From: Neomoorella sulfitireducens
GTDB taxonomy: Bacteria > Bacillota > DSM-521 > Neomoorellales > Neomoorellaceae
Assembly (NCBI RefSeq): GCF_024733845.1
Contig: NZ_JANRHG010000006.1
Span: 1-64,000 of the forward strand
Direction: 5' to 3'
Length of the DNA stretch: 64,000 bases
Shown here: one piece after another, positions 53,008 to 63,949 of the stretch
Layout: each line of letters opens with the position of its first letter
Position numbering within the stretch: the first letter of the stretch is position 1
Made by a program: the position numbers and the translations under genes
Notes under the pieces: generated by a model
Databases searched by the model: none
Told to the model about the DNA's origin: nothing
What the model saw: the letters and a program-made list of their open reading frames with translations, nothing else

Positions 53008-53038
53008 AAAGCCCGCCAGGTCTTCCTGGCGGGCTTTT
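53008..53038 (-). terminator. Strong hairpin after the DUF1292 gene
   Basis: GCCCGCCAGG-AAGA-CCTGGCGGGC, ten perfect pairs, followed by TTTG on the minus strand and by TTTTCT on the plus strand. It separates vanW from the ruvX-DUF1292 genes. Confidence 0.7.
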
Positions 53039-53044
53039 CTCGCT

Positions 53045-53317
53045 TCAGGCTTCATCTTCTTCTTCCAGGGCGTCTGCCCAGGCTTCAGCCACGCGCTGCC
53101 ACTCGTCTTCGTCCTCAATCTCATAAAGCACTTCGTTGCCATCTTCATCAATACCGATCTTTAGCACAATGGCTTCAGCTGACTCGGTATCAGCGGCTTC
53201 CACCGGCAATAGAATGGCATACTCGTCATCTTCAACTTTAAGGATATCTACGACAACAAACTCGTATTCCTGCCCTTCATCATCTGTCAGGATGACGGTA
53301 TTTTCCTGGTCGGCCAT
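53045..53317 (-). CDS. DUF1292 family acidic protein (YrzB-like)
   Basis: 90 residues, strongly acidic, beginning ENTVILTDDEGQEYEFVVVD and containing EYAILLPVE, the DUF1292 signature. It is a conserved Firmicute protein in the alaS-ruvX neighbourhood, function unknown. A good ribosome site (AAAGGAGTGAGGAC) precedes ATG 53317. Confidence 0.93.
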   Translation of the reverse strand: MADQENTVILTDDEGQEYEFVVVDILKVEDDEYAILLPVEAADTESAEAIVLKIGIDEDGNEVLYEIEDEDEWQRVAEAWADALEEEDEA

Positions 53318-53347
53318 GTCCTCACTCCTTTTTCCAGGATAGGCCTA

Positions 53348-53770
53348 TCATACCCCATTTTGCCCCCGCCGGTCAAGGTATCCCTGCAAAATTATGCTGG
53401 CCGCTACCCGGTCGACAACAGCCCGCCGCCGGCGGCGGGACAGGTCCGCGTCCAGGAGGATTTTATCGGCCGCTATAGTAGATAGGCGCTCATCATAGAG
53501 GTGCACCGGCAGGCCCAGTTCCGCCTCCAGCGTGGCGGCAAAGGCACGGGCTTCTGCCGCCCCGGGCCCGAAGGTACCGTTCATATTGCGTGGCAGGCCG
53601 ACCACCACCTCTTCGACGCCGTACCTGACAACTAACTGCTTTAAAGCTTTTATATCCTCAACTTTGTTTTTCCGGTGAATAGTAGTAACGCCTTGAGCCG
53701 TCCAGCCTAAAGGATCACTTACGGCAACGCCAATGGTTTTGCTGCCTACATCCAATCCCATAATCCGCAT
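53348..53770 (-). CDS. ruvX: RuvX/YqgF Holliday-junction resolvase-like nuclease
   Basis: 140 residues, RNase H-like fold: GLDVGSKTIGVAVSDP at the start with the first Asp, VVVGLPRNMNGTFGP and YDERLSTIAADK with further acidic residues. It matures 16S rRNA ends and may process junctions. Its ATG is next to the stop of the aldo/keto reductase gene, implying cotranscription. Confidence 0.95.
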   Translation of the reverse strand: MRIMGLDVGSKTIGVAVSDPLGWTAQGVTTIHRKNKVEDIKALKQLVVRYGVEEVVVGLPRNMNGTFGPGAAEARAFAATLEAELGLPVHLYDERLSTIAADKILLDADLSRRRRRAVVDRVAASIILQGYLDRRGQNGV

Positions 53771-54718
53771 TTAAATCACCTTTAGGCAGAAATCTCGGCA
53801 GGCGCCGGCACAATAACCGCAGAGAATGCATTTATCCGGATTAACAACCACCCGCCTGTCTACCAGTGATAGAGCTCCCTGGGGACATCGTTTAACGCAA
53901 GACCCGCAACCCTGGCACCAGTCTTCAATTAATAGCCTGCGCCTCTTCGCCCGCACCCGCTCTATAAGCTCCGGCGCCGGCTCGCTGCCGCTAAACCAGG
54001 ATACATTCACCTCTACCTCTTCCGGGGATTGCATGCCTACAGCTACGGCATCAATAACTGGCGTCGTCAGGACAAACTCCAGAGCCCGGCGCGCTTGCTT
54101 TCCCAGGTGCCCACCGCCCAGGGCCTTCATGGCATAGATTCCCTTGCCGTTACTGCGGGCCAGGGTAATGGCGGCCAGCATCTCCTCCCTGCTGCCATCT
54201 AGTATCCCCAGGCCGGCCTCATTGTAAAGGGGATGGATAATATCTATTTCCGGCATTACGGCTGCCGCTCGTACTGCTGCCACAGTATGGGAAGATATAC
54301 CCACGGCCCGTACCAGGCCGCGCTCTTTGGCCTCCAGAAGGTATTCCAGAGCCGGCCGGTGGCCGGCCAGGGTCAGGGGCGTTTCCTGCTCGTGAAGCAA
54401 AAAGATGTCAATAACATCCCGGTCCAGTTCCTGCCGGGCCTCCTCCAGGCTCCGGGCCATCCCTTCCGCCGTGTAGTCATAGGATTTGGTGGCCACCACC
54501 ACCGGTTCCTGCCATCCCTTCACGGCCTCCCGGATGTAGGGGTATGTGTTATAACTCTGGGCTGTATCGATAAAGTTGACACCTAGTTCCAGGGCACGAC
54601 GGATAAGTCTCTTCCCCGCAGCAATGCTTAGGCCCGCCTGGAGCGGGCCTAAGCTCAAGGTACCAAAACAAAGACGGGATACCACTATTCTTGTGGCTCC
54701 CAGGGTAGTGTACAACAC
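53771..54718 (-). CDS. Aldo/keto reductase with C-terminal two-cluster ferredoxin domain
   Basis: 315 residues: TIM-barrel AKR (GVNFIDTAQSYNTYPYIREA with catalytic Asp/Tyr region, AVGISSHTVAAVRAA) and C-terminal CQGCGSCVKRCP ... CILCGYCAGACRDFC, two [4Fe-4S] sites. Such fusions are common in clostridia; the substrate is unknown. It is inserted between the 103-residue ORF and ruvX in the alaS cluster. Confidence 0.88.
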   Translation of the reverse strand: MLYTTLGATRIVVSRLCFGTLSLGPLQAGLSIAAGKRLIRRALELGVNFIDTAQSYNTYPYIREAVKGWQEPVVVATKSYDYTAEGMARSLEEARQELDRDVIDIFLLHEQETPLTLAGHRPALEYLLEAKERGLVRAVGISSHTVAAVRAAAVMPEIDIIHPLYNEAGLGILDGSREEMLAAITLARSNGKGIYAMKALGGGHLGKQARRALEFVLTTPVIDAVAVGMQSPEEVEVNVSWFSGSEPAPELIERVRAKRRRLLIEDWCQGCGSCVKRCPQGALSLVDRRVVVNPDKCILCGYCAGACRDFCLKVI

Positions 54719-54723
54719 GGCCC

Positions 54724-55035
54724 CTATCTTCCCGGTGGTTTATACTGGATTTCTTCCAGTTTTTTTTCCCAGTATGCCAACCTGTCTTCCGTCCGCTTCA
54801 AAATCCGCTGGTCCTGGTCAGTAAAAAAACCTCCTTCGGCCTTCTCCCGTGCTTCTTGCAGGTGAGCGCGCATGGTTTCGAGGCCACGCTGGTAAAGTTC
54901 CAGGGCAAAAGCCGCCCGCTCCCGTTCATGCCCCCAGCCTCCCTGCCAGTCACGCACCGCGGCCTTCAGGAGGTCAAAAAATTTATCACCTTCGGCATAA
55001 AGGTTAACCACCAGTTCCACATCCGACAGGGCCAT
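54724..55035 (-). CDS. Conserved small helical protein, function unknown
   Basis: 103 residues from ATG 55035 (GGGGG nine bases upstream). Almost entirely alpha-helical and highly charged (ERERAAFALELYQRGLETMR, YWEKKLEEIQ). No family recognised. It lies between ireB and the aldo/keto reductase in an unbroken leftward run, so it is translated with them. Confidence 0.7.
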   Translation of the reverse strand: MALSDVELVVNLYAEGDKFFDLLKAAVRDWQGGWGHERERAAFALELYQRGLETMRAHLQEAREKAEGGFFTDQDQRILKRTEDRLAYWEKKLEEIQYKPPGR

Positions 55036-55054
55036 GGGTATCATCCCCCTTAAT

Positions 55055-55306
55055 TTAGGTTAAGTAATTTTTCAATAACTCGGCAATAATTTCATCACGC
55101 TCTACGCGGCGAATCAAGTTGCGTGCTCCTTTATGGCTGGTAATGTAAGCCGGATCTCCTGAAAGGAGATAGCCAATTAACTGGTTTATTGGATCATATC
55201 CCTTTTCCTTTAAAGCCGCCTGCACTTCTTCCAGCACGTTGCGGACCTTAATCTTCTCTTCTTTTTGTACTTTAAACATCATTGTTTCCTGCATGTCTTC
55301 AGACAT
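55055..55306 (-). CDS. ireB: IreB family regulatory phosphoprotein (UPF0297/DUF965)
   Basis: 83 residues with the family core [19 protein letters not shown] and [19 protein letters not shown]. In Enterococcus IreB is phosphorylated by the Ser/Thr kinase IreK. AGGAGGG seven bases before ATG 55306 sets the start; the frame is open ten codons further. It follows alaS, the usual neighbour. Confidence 0.93.
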   Translation of the reverse strand: MSEDMQETMMFKVQKEEKIKVRNVLEEVQAALKEKGYDPINQLIGYLLSGDPAYITSHKGARNLIRRVERDEIIAELLKNYLT

Positions 55307-55339
55307 AGCCTTTACCCTCCTTGCGGTGCCCGGCATCCC

Positions 55340-57991
<2,652 letters not shown>

Positions 57992-58011
57992 TCAACTCCT
58001 CATCAAAACTA

Positions 58012-58046
58012 AACCTCGCCCCCGCCCCGGGGCGGTGAACGAGGTT
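58012..58046 (-). terminator. GC-rich hairpin upstream of alaS
   Basis: AACCTCG and CGAGGTT close a stem containing CCGCCCC/GGGGCGG; on the minus strand TTTAGTTTT follows. It probably ends the methyltransferase transcript or acts as a weak attenuator before alaS. Confidence 0.6.
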
Positions 58047-58091
58047 CTCCCGGCTAATTTTTCTACATTATACCTGAAGCGGCGAAGGATG

Positions 58092-58970
58092 TCAATCAAA
58101 GTTGACGTTCCAGAAAAGATAACCGGCCGTAATTTCCCGGCGGGAAAGATAGCGGCCGTTTACCAGATGACCCCGGACATAATCCACAATAGCCCTGCGT
58201 ACCGCCGGCGTTAGTTCCAGGTAAGGATAAAAAAATATCTCCATTTCCTCAACGGCCTGATCAGGTTCCATTTCTCTGGTACTTACCCGCCGCTCCAATT
58301 CCAGGGAAGGGGCGTATCCCCAGGCATAAAGGAGATGGAAAATATAGAGGACGTCCGCAGGTATTCCCGGCATTTCCCCGCCAATGAACTGCTGCCATAA
58401 TTCCCTGCGGCCGCTGTTCTCCTGGCGCAAATGGCCTGCCAGGATACAGGCGCCCCGGGAAGCGGCAATCATTTTTCTTAAAGTGGCCGCATCCTTAATC
58501 CCCGGGCTCATGAGGGCCAGGACCAGGTCAAAGCTTCCCCGCCAGCCCTGTTTATCCAGGTCCACCTCCTCCCAGGTCATCTGGACCGGCTCAATATTGG
58601 TTATGCCCTCTTCTCCGGCCCGCTCCTTTAAAATGGCCAGCATCTCCTCTGCCGGGTCCAGGGCTACCACCCGCCGCGCCCGGCGGGCCAGGGGCAGGGC
58701 ATAGTTGCCCGTGCCGCAACCGATATCCAGGATCTCCAGGTCCCGGTCCAAACCGCCGTGGTGCCCCAGCCAGTGGAGGACCTGGGCCACCCTCTGCTTC
58801 CCCTCTTCCCCACCGGCCAGGCGGGCAAAATGGCCGGCGCGCCTGTTCCAGTAGCCGGTACCATCGCGATTCGGCCGGCGCCGGCCATAGAGGGACTGCC
58901 GGCGCTCCTCCTGCCAGGACTCTTCCCAGAAATCGGCCCGTTTAAACAAGGGTAACTCCATGCTACCCAT
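58092..58970 (-). CDS. Class I SAM-dependent methyltransferase
   Basis: About 292 residues with the SAM loop LEILDIGCGTGNYALPLA and acidic VVALDP at the end of strand 2. The N-terminal part (LFKRADFWEESWQE) and C-terminal part are those of small clostridial methyltransferases often found beside corrinoid-protein genes; substrate unknown. AGAGGTG seven bases before ATG 58970. Confidence 0.85.
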   Translation of the reverse strand: MGSMELPLFKRADFWEESWQEERRQSLYGRRRPNRDGTGYWNRRAGHFARLAGGEEGKQRVAQVLHWLGHHGGLDRDLEILDIGCGTGNYALPLARRARRVVALDPAEEMLAILKERAGEEGITNIEPVQMTWEEVDLDKQGWRGSFDLVLALMSPGIKDAATLRKMIAASRGACILAGHLRQENSGRRELWQQFIGGEMPGIPADVLYIFHLLYAWGYAPSLELERRVSTREMEPDQAVEEMEIFFYPYLELTPAVRRAIVDYVRGHLVNGRYLSRREITAGYLFWNVNFD

Positions 58971-59138
58971 CAAACATCACCTCTGCCCCTATTTTACCCT
59001 TATAGCAACATTTTGCTAGAGAAAAGTGGGTTTCGTTTTAGTCCAATTGAGATCGGGTAAATTATTTTACATACTCCGATGTTTTGCTGCTATATAATCA
59101 AGCTATACTAAAAAATTAAAACTTGAGGAGGCGCAACA

Positions 59139-59709
59139 ATGGCAGACCTTAAATTTATCTGTTGCAGCGTTCTGGCCGGAGAACTCAAGAAGGTTTTAAA
59201 CGACCTGCATTTAAAGCCGAACTTTCCTGTTTGACTCCTGGACTCCATGTTGACAACAGGCAGTTAGGGCAGAAGCTTGTGCCCGCTCTGGAAGATTGCT
59301 GCGGCAAAAATCTTGTTTTAATTTATGGCAGCCAATGTCACCCTGAGATGAAAACTTGGCAGCGGAAATACAAATTCCGCCAGCCAGAGGAACCCGACTG
59401 TATCGGCACTTTGCTGGGACAGGAGCGAAGAGAACAATTCAACCAGGAAGCACGCACTTTTTACCTGACGTCGGGTTGTTGCGGCACTGGAAAGAAATTT
59501 TTGCGGAAAACCTGGGATGGGATAAAACCGAAGCGCATCTCAATTTTGGCAGGTACGAAAGAATTTTATTCCTGGATAGCGGTATAAGCACAGTTGACGA
59601 GGAAAAATTACTTGAATTTTTTGATTACACGGGCGTACCAATTGAAATTCGCCCGTTGGGTTTAAATCATTTCACCAATTTAATTCAGAAGCTGATACAG
59701 TATCAATAG
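59139..59709 (+). pseudogene. DUF1638-like gene with two frameshifts
   Basis: ATG 59139 has a fine ribosome site (GAGGAGGCGC). Three frames are needed: MADLKFICCSVLAGELKKVL, then LVPALEDCCGKNLVLIYGSQ ... (59215-59470), then EIFAENLGWDKTEAHLNFGR to LIQKLIQYQ at 59709. The pieces read like one DUF1638 protein, a family seen near corrinoid methyltransferases. Breaks lie near 59215 and in the TTTTT run near 59460. Sequencing error or real decay cannot be told apart here. Confidence 0.7.
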
Positions 59710-59747
59710 TCTTTTAAGTTCAGGCACTATACCTGTTTCAGGTAATT

Positions 59748-59798
59748 AAAAAGAGGGATAGACCTGTCGACAGAACATCGCAGGTCTATCTCTTTTCC
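59748..59798. terminator. Bidirectional terminator
   Basis: GATAGACCTG (59757-59766) and CAGGTCTATC (59781-59790), flanked by AAAAAGAG and TCTTTTCC, so a T run follows the stem on both strands. It serves the convergent DUF1638 remnant and DsrE-like gene. Confidence 0.8.
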
Positions 59799-59835
59799 TT
59801 GGTACATTTAATTTTGAGTGAGCTTAACTTACAGG

Positions 59836-60189
59836 TTAAATTGTAATAACCTTATAATCGCCCTGCAAGTAATGGGTGAAGGGTTCTCCCATGTATTTTA
59901 CTTCTATACCAAGGCTGGCCAGGGACGCGGAAACACCGTAGCTATCAGTGCAGGCTTTGCAGGCCATCACCTTTACGCCCGCTTCCTGGAGCTTTTTCAG
60001 GTAATCTTGCAAGTCAGCGTCGTTTACCAGGAGTCTGGCGGAAGGGCCCCAGACGATCAAAGTGACATCCTGCCACCACTCCCGGACTCTGGCATTAAGG
60101 GTATACATAAACACCATTTTCTCGGCGACTTCTCTGTCCCCGCTTGTCCAGAGGACAACTAGCTTACCGGCTGAGTTACCTGCAGTCAT
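59836..60189 (-). CDS. DsrE-family sulfur-relay-like protein
   Basis: 117 residues, DsrE/F fold: LVVLWTSGDREVAEKMVFMY, DVTLIVWGPSARLL and the Cys-containing turn VMACKACTDSYGVS. The paired cysteines are in the region that carries persulfide in this family. The role is not known; it is distant from the dsr genes here. The ribosome site is weak. Its start overlaps a short upstream ORF by 14 bases. Confidence 0.82.
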   Translation of the reverse strand: MTAGNSAGKLVVLWTSGDREVAEKMVFMYTLNARVREWWQDVTLIVWGPSARLLVNDADLQDYLKKLQEAGVKVMACKACTDSYGVSASLASLGIEVKYMGEPFTHYLQGDYKVITI

Positions 60190-60367
60190 AGCAAGACGTC
60201 AACCCTTTCCACCATAAATAATACTTCATTACCTTTGGCCCGGGCTTTACCGTTAAACGATAATCCTTCTTCACAGCAACGGCGGCTACCTTGACCCTAG
60301 TTTTAAGCAGGTTCTGGTGTTTTTCCAAATTGAAAACCCCAAAAACCAGGGTGTCTCTTCCCTGCAC
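60176..60367 (-). CDS. Short unrecognised ORF upstream of the DsrE-like gene
   Basis: 63 codons from GTG 60367, basic (KTRVKVAAVAVKKDYRL) and ending TSCYDCR. It overlaps the DsrE-like start, which could mean coupling, but it has no strong ribosome site and no known family. It may not be translated. Confidence 0.25.
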   Translation of the reverse strand: MQGRDTLVFGVFNLEKHQNLLKTRVKVAAVAVKKDYRLTVKPGPKVMKYYLWWKGLTSCYDCR

Positions 60368-60707
60368 TTCTTTAACTTAGCTGATAAAATGAGGTAGGGT
60401 GGGCCGCCGACGGATTTCTTAAAAAGCGGTAGCTTCTGTAAGCAAATAATACAATGTTTCAATATTTACCTCTCCGTTTTCACTCTTAATCTCCCGGGAG
60501 GAAAGCAGGTGATATTCTGAATATACTAGTAGAATTATAATATCACATCCGTGTGCTTGCCGAAAGTATACCGGATAAAAAAGAACATAAGCTTTTCGCC
60601 GTAGAAAACCGATCGCCATTGTAAAGAAGGCGGTGACTAAGTGACTATGGATGTGCCTGTCGGCGTCCCGCCATTATTTTACATGATATAGAGCTAATAT
60701 AGAATAA
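60368..60707. other. Intergenic stretch without recognisable genes
   Basis: Only a short frame without ribosome site is present. No repeat or RNA motif was recognised. Confidence 0.5.
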
Positions 60708-60729
60708 AGCCCCTCGCAGTTGAGGGGCT
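60708..60729 (-). terminator. Intrinsic terminator of ygeY
   Basis: AGCCCCTC-6 bases-GAGGGGCT; on the minus strand TTTATTCT follows. It starts 13 bases past the ygeY stop. Confidence 0.8.
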
Positions 60730-60741
60730 GCAGCACTGCAT

Positions 60742-61947
60742 TTATTTAGCCAGCATCTCGCTTAAGATCGTCGGGAAAAAGGCGTAAAACTCGGTGGATC
60801 GGACTACGTCTTCAACGGGTACCTGGTCGAGGACAGTGTGAGCATATACCTCATCGCCAGGTCCGAAGCCGATGGCAGGGATACCGGCTTTGCCCATCCA
60901 GTAGGTACCGTTGGTGCTGAAAACCCACTTGCCTACGCCTGTGGGTCGGCCAAAAAGCTGCTCATAGGTTTTGAGGCCGGCCTTCACCAGGAAGTGGTCC
61001 TCCGGCAGGGCCCAGGCCGGGAAGTATTTATCGACTTTAAAGACAAAGCCGGTGTAGCTGGGTTCATCAAATTCCAGTACTTCCACTACGCCCCCGTGGG
61101 GTTCAGCTACCTTGCGCACCTGCTCCACGGCCATTTCCCGGGTTTCACCAAAGGTAAGGCGGCGGTCGATGTAAATAAAGCATTCATCGGGCAGGGCATT
61201 GATGGAAGGCGTTTTGCAGTGGATATCTGTTACGGCAATGGATCCCTTTCCCAGGAAGGGATCATCAATAAACTTGTCCCCCATTTGGCTTACAGCCTTG
61301 ATAATCTCTGCCATCTTATAAACAGCATTTACCCCGCGCTCGGGGGCACTGGCATGGCAGGTACGGCCCTTGGTTGTGACCTTCATCTCCACGCGGCCAC
61401 GGTGACCGCGGTAGATATTCATTTTCGTCGGCTCACCGATAACGACAAAGTCGGGTTTAATCTTATCCGTGACCACCAGGGAGTTGGGGGCCACACCGTC
61501 GCAGATTTCTTCGATGTTGCCGAAGTAATAAAGGGTAAAATCCCGCGTCAGTCCCAGGTCCCTCATAATTTTAAGACCGTATACCATCCCCGGGGTGGAA
61601 TTTTTCTCATCCCCGGCTCCCAGGCCGTAGAAAATGCCGTTCTCGATTTTACCCTTGTAGGGGTCCCACTGCCACTGCCCGGAATCGGCTATATCAACCG
61701 TATCAATATGGCTGTCGTAAAGAAGGATTTTCGAGCCGCTGCCAATACGGCCAACTATGTTGCCCATGCTGTCCAGGAAAACTTCATCAAAATCCAATTT
61801 TCGCATTTCCTGGCCGATGCGCTCGGCCACTGCTTTAATGTCCCCGTTGGGGCTGGGGATGGCTACTATATCCCGTAAAAACTGGATTATATCCTCCCGG
61901 TACCTGTCTACTTCCGCCTTAATCCTTTTAATGATTTCCTCGTGCAT
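60742..61947 (-). CDS. ygeY: YgeY-type M20 metallohydrolase (selenium-metabolism linked)
   Basis: 401 residues of the M20 peptidase/deacetylase family: metal ligands in LLYDSHIDTVD (His80, Asp82), YGLGAGDEKNSTPGM, EEICDG with the catalytic Glu, and a dimerisation domain. This subgroup is associated with purine/selenium-dependent gene sets in anaerobes; the true substrate is unproven. The presence of a Sec-containing SelD in the same window agrees with selenium use. GAGGAGGATAA precedes ATG 61947. Confidence 0.88.
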   Translation of the reverse strand: MHEEIIKRIKAEVDRYREDIIQFLRDIVAIPSPNGDIKAVAERIGQEMRKLDFDEVFLDSMGNIVGRIGSGSKILLYDSHIDTVDIADSGQWQWDPYKGKIENGIFYGLGAGDEKNSTPGMVYGLKIMRDLGLTRDFTLYYFGNIEEICDGVAPNSLVVTDKIKPDFVVIGEPTKMNIYRGHRGRVEMKVTTKGRTCHASAPERGVNAVYKMAEIIKAVSQMGDKFIDDPFLGKGSIAVTDIHCKTPSINALPDECFIYIDRRLTFGETREMAVEQVRKVAEPHGGVVEVLEFDEPSYTGFVFKVDKYFPAWALPEDHFLVKAGLKTYEQLFGRPTGVGKWVFSTNGTYWMGKAGIPAIGFGPGDEVYAHTVLDQVPVEDVVRSTEFYAFFPTILSEMLAK

Positions 61948-62072
61948 CCAGTTATCCTCCTCTAAACGCGACTTAATTTTACTTTAATCAGATTATCATT
62001 TTTAACTTACAGTTAATTTATTTCCACATCGGGAGCAGAATTCCTGCCATATAGTAAAATTTTAACTTCAAA

Positions 62073-63110
62073 TCAACTCCCCACCAGGCGTGCCCAGATA
62101 AATTTCACTATAATGTACCCGATAGCCGTCAGGGGCACGGCCAAAAGCAGGCCGCTCACCCCCCAGAGTTCACCGCCGGCCAGGAGGGCAAATATAATTA
62201 CCAAAGGGTGGAGACCGACACTCTCACTTAAGATACGAGGTGCCAGCAAACTACCCTCAACCTGCTGGACAATTACCATGATGACCAGGGCGTAAAGGGC
62301 CGTTTTCTTTGATTCCAGCAGGGTCAGGGCCAGGACGGGTATGGCACCGATTACCGGTCCAAAATAAGGAATTAAATCGGCCAGGCCCACTACTATACCC
62401 AGGATTACTGCGTACCGTGAACCAACCATGGCAAGGCCCAGACCGGTTAGAAAACCTACAATCAGGGACACCAGCAGGTGGCCGCGGATGAAGCTGGTCA
62501 ATACCCGGTCAATTTCCAGCCACAGGCCTAAAAAATCTTCCTTCATCTGGATAGGTAGCAGGTGGCTGGCCGCCCGGCCGATTTGCTCACCGTCGCGTAA
62601 TAAGTAGTAGGCTAAAATTGGCGCCAGGAGGAAGCTGGTGGCCCCGGCCAGGAGATCGAGGATGGCCTGGAGGGCCCGGCGGGCTTCCTGCTGGAAGGTG
62701 ATGCTTATATTGATTAGGGATTCGTCCAGAAGCCGCCGCAGGCCGGCAGGTATGGCTACTTGATTGTACCGCTGGTAAAAAGCCTGAAGCAAGCCCTCAA
62801 CCTCGGCCGTTAAGGCAGGTAACCGGATAAGGAATTCATTTAATTCCCGGATTAGCCTGGGCAAAATAAAGAAAAATACCGGCAGGGAAAGGACCAGGAT
62901 AAGGAGATACAATAATAAAATAGCCAGGGGGCGCTTTAAACCCTTTTTCTCCAGCTTCATCATGGCCGGCTTTAATAGATAAGCCAGGAAGGCCGCCAGG
63001 AAGAAAGGTGTTAAAACCCCTCGCACCCGGTACAGGAAAAACAAGGCCGCGGCCAGGAAAAGCCCGGCCCCGGCCAGGCGCCAGATTTTTAAAGCCCGCT
63101 TTACCGTCAT
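62073..63110 (-). CDS. AI-2E family membrane permease
   Basis: 345 residues, seven to eight membrane helices, with PFFLAAFLAYLLKPAMMKLE near the N-terminus and the conserved DLIPYFGPVIGAIP and LLAVPLTAIGYIIVKF near the end. The family includes autoinducer exporters and cation antiporters; the cargo cannot be told here. In Firmicutes it often lies near alaS. No strong ribosome site before ATG 63110. Confidence 0.88.
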   Translation of the reverse strand: MTVKRALKIWRLAGAGLFLAAALFFLYRVRGVLTPFFLAAFLAYLLKPAMMKLEKKGLKRPLAILLLYLLILVLSLPVFFFILPRLIRELNEFLIRLPALTAEVEGLLQAFYQRYNQVAIPAGLRRLLDESLINISITFQQEARRALQAILDLLAGATSFLLAPILAYYLLRDGEQIGRAASHLLPIQMKEDFLGLWLEIDRVLTSFIRGHLLVSLIVGFLTGLGLAMVGSRYAVILGIVVGLADLIPYFGPVIGAIPVLALTLLESKKTALYALVIMVIVQQVEGSLLAPRILSESVGLHPLVIIFALLAGGELWGVSGLLLAVPLTAIGYIIVKFIWARLVGS

Positions 63111-63122
63111 ATCTTTCCCAGC

Positions 63123-63305
63123 CTAAAGCCTGCCCTTGGAGCGACGGCGAACAACTCCCCTGGGGCGGTCCGGGACGGTTTCCTCCTGGGACATGACTGT
63201 TACCGGATCTGCCGGCAACGGCGGTGTTTCCCGGGGACATTTAAAAGTACTTCCGATTATGGCCCCCACGATACTACCGGCAATAAACCCACGCCAGAAA
63301 CTCAA
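63123..63305 (-). CDS. Small single-helix protein, function unknown
   Basis: 60 residues: a Gly-rich hydrophobic N-terminus (WRGFIAGSIVGAIIGSTF) followed by a Pro- and Arg-rich tail, like YtxH-type small proteins. Starts with TTG 63305, AGGGGG ten bases upstream. Between the zinc-ribbon and AI-2E permease genes on the same strand. Confidence 0.6.
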   Translation of the reverse strand: MSFWRGFIAGSIVGAIIGSTFKCPRETPPLPADPVTVMSQEETVPDRPRGVVRRRSKGRL

Positions 63306-63319
63306 GCTTACTTTGCCCC

Positions 63320-63469
63320 CTACCCTTCCAGGGATATTAAGGTTCCGTCCTCAGCAACATTAAAAATCTCCCAGCGATCGTTAAATTCTACGAAACAATC
63401 CCAGCAGTAATATTGATCGCTTCCGATTTTTCCGATGGCCCTACTCCCACAATGGGGGCAGTTTAACAT
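63320..63469 (-). CDS. 49-residue zinc-ribbon protein
   Basis: ATG 63469 with GGGAGTG seven bases upstream. The peptide starts MLNCPHCGSRAIGKIG and has a second pair YYCWDC, so C4, C7, C22 and C25 form one zinc ribbon; the tail is EIFNVAEDGTLISLEG. Short but with ideal spacing and ribosome site; it lies tightly between its neighbours. Function unknown. Confidence 0.75.
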   Translation of the reverse strand: MLNCPHCGSRAIGKIGSDQYYCWDCFVEFNDRWEIFNVAEDGTLISLEG

Positions 63470-63490
63470 TTTACTCACTCCCTAAGATAC

Positions 63491-63949
63491 TCAACCCATG
63501 ATCACTTCCTGTGCTCCCCACTCTACTTCACCGGTGAGAGGAATTTCCCGGCGCCCTTCCAGGAGGTCATTCACCAACCCCGTTGATATCTCCAGGGCTC
63601 TTACCCTCCCAGAAGGAAGATCAACAACGAGATCTTCCACCAGGCCCAATTCCAGGCCCTCCCGGTTTAAAAGGCGAAGGCCCTTTATCTCCTGCCAGCG
63701 CCTGAACCCCTCCGGCAGTTCATTGCCTATGGCCCCTGCACCGGTAACGGTAAAGATTTTGGGTCCCCGGCCCTGCAGTTCCTCAAAGGATATCACCCGG
63801 GGCTGTTGCAACCAGGTGCCGTCGGCCAGGACAAGAGCCTTTAAAAGGCCTGTTTTCTCGTCGTAGAGGAGGTCCTGGACCCGCCCTAACTCCTCTCCCC
63901 GGTCCTGGCTGATGACCGGCAAACCGACCAGTTCCCTCCCCTTGGGCAT
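63491..63949 (-). CDS. PRC-barrel domain protein (two repeats)
   Basis: 152 residues with two PRC barrels: LVGLPVISQDRGEELGRVQD and LRLLNREGLELGLVEDLVVD as their first strands. Such clostridial YlmC/YrrD-like proteins are conserved near alaS, function unclear. GGGGG seven bases before ATG 63949 is better than the TTG two codons upstream. Confidence 0.9.
   Translation of the reverse strand: MPKGRELVGLPVISQDRGEELGRVQDLLYDEKTGLLKALVLADGTWLQQPRVISFEELQGRGPKIFTVTGAGAIGNELPEGFRRWQEIKGLRLLNREGLELGLVEDLVVDLPSGRVRALEISTGLVNDLLEGRREIPLTGEVEWGAQEVIMG

Noticed and set aside
60838-61878. 346-codon open frame on the plus strand
   Set aside because: Antisense shadow of the ygeY gene, whose metal-binding motifs are clear on the other strand.
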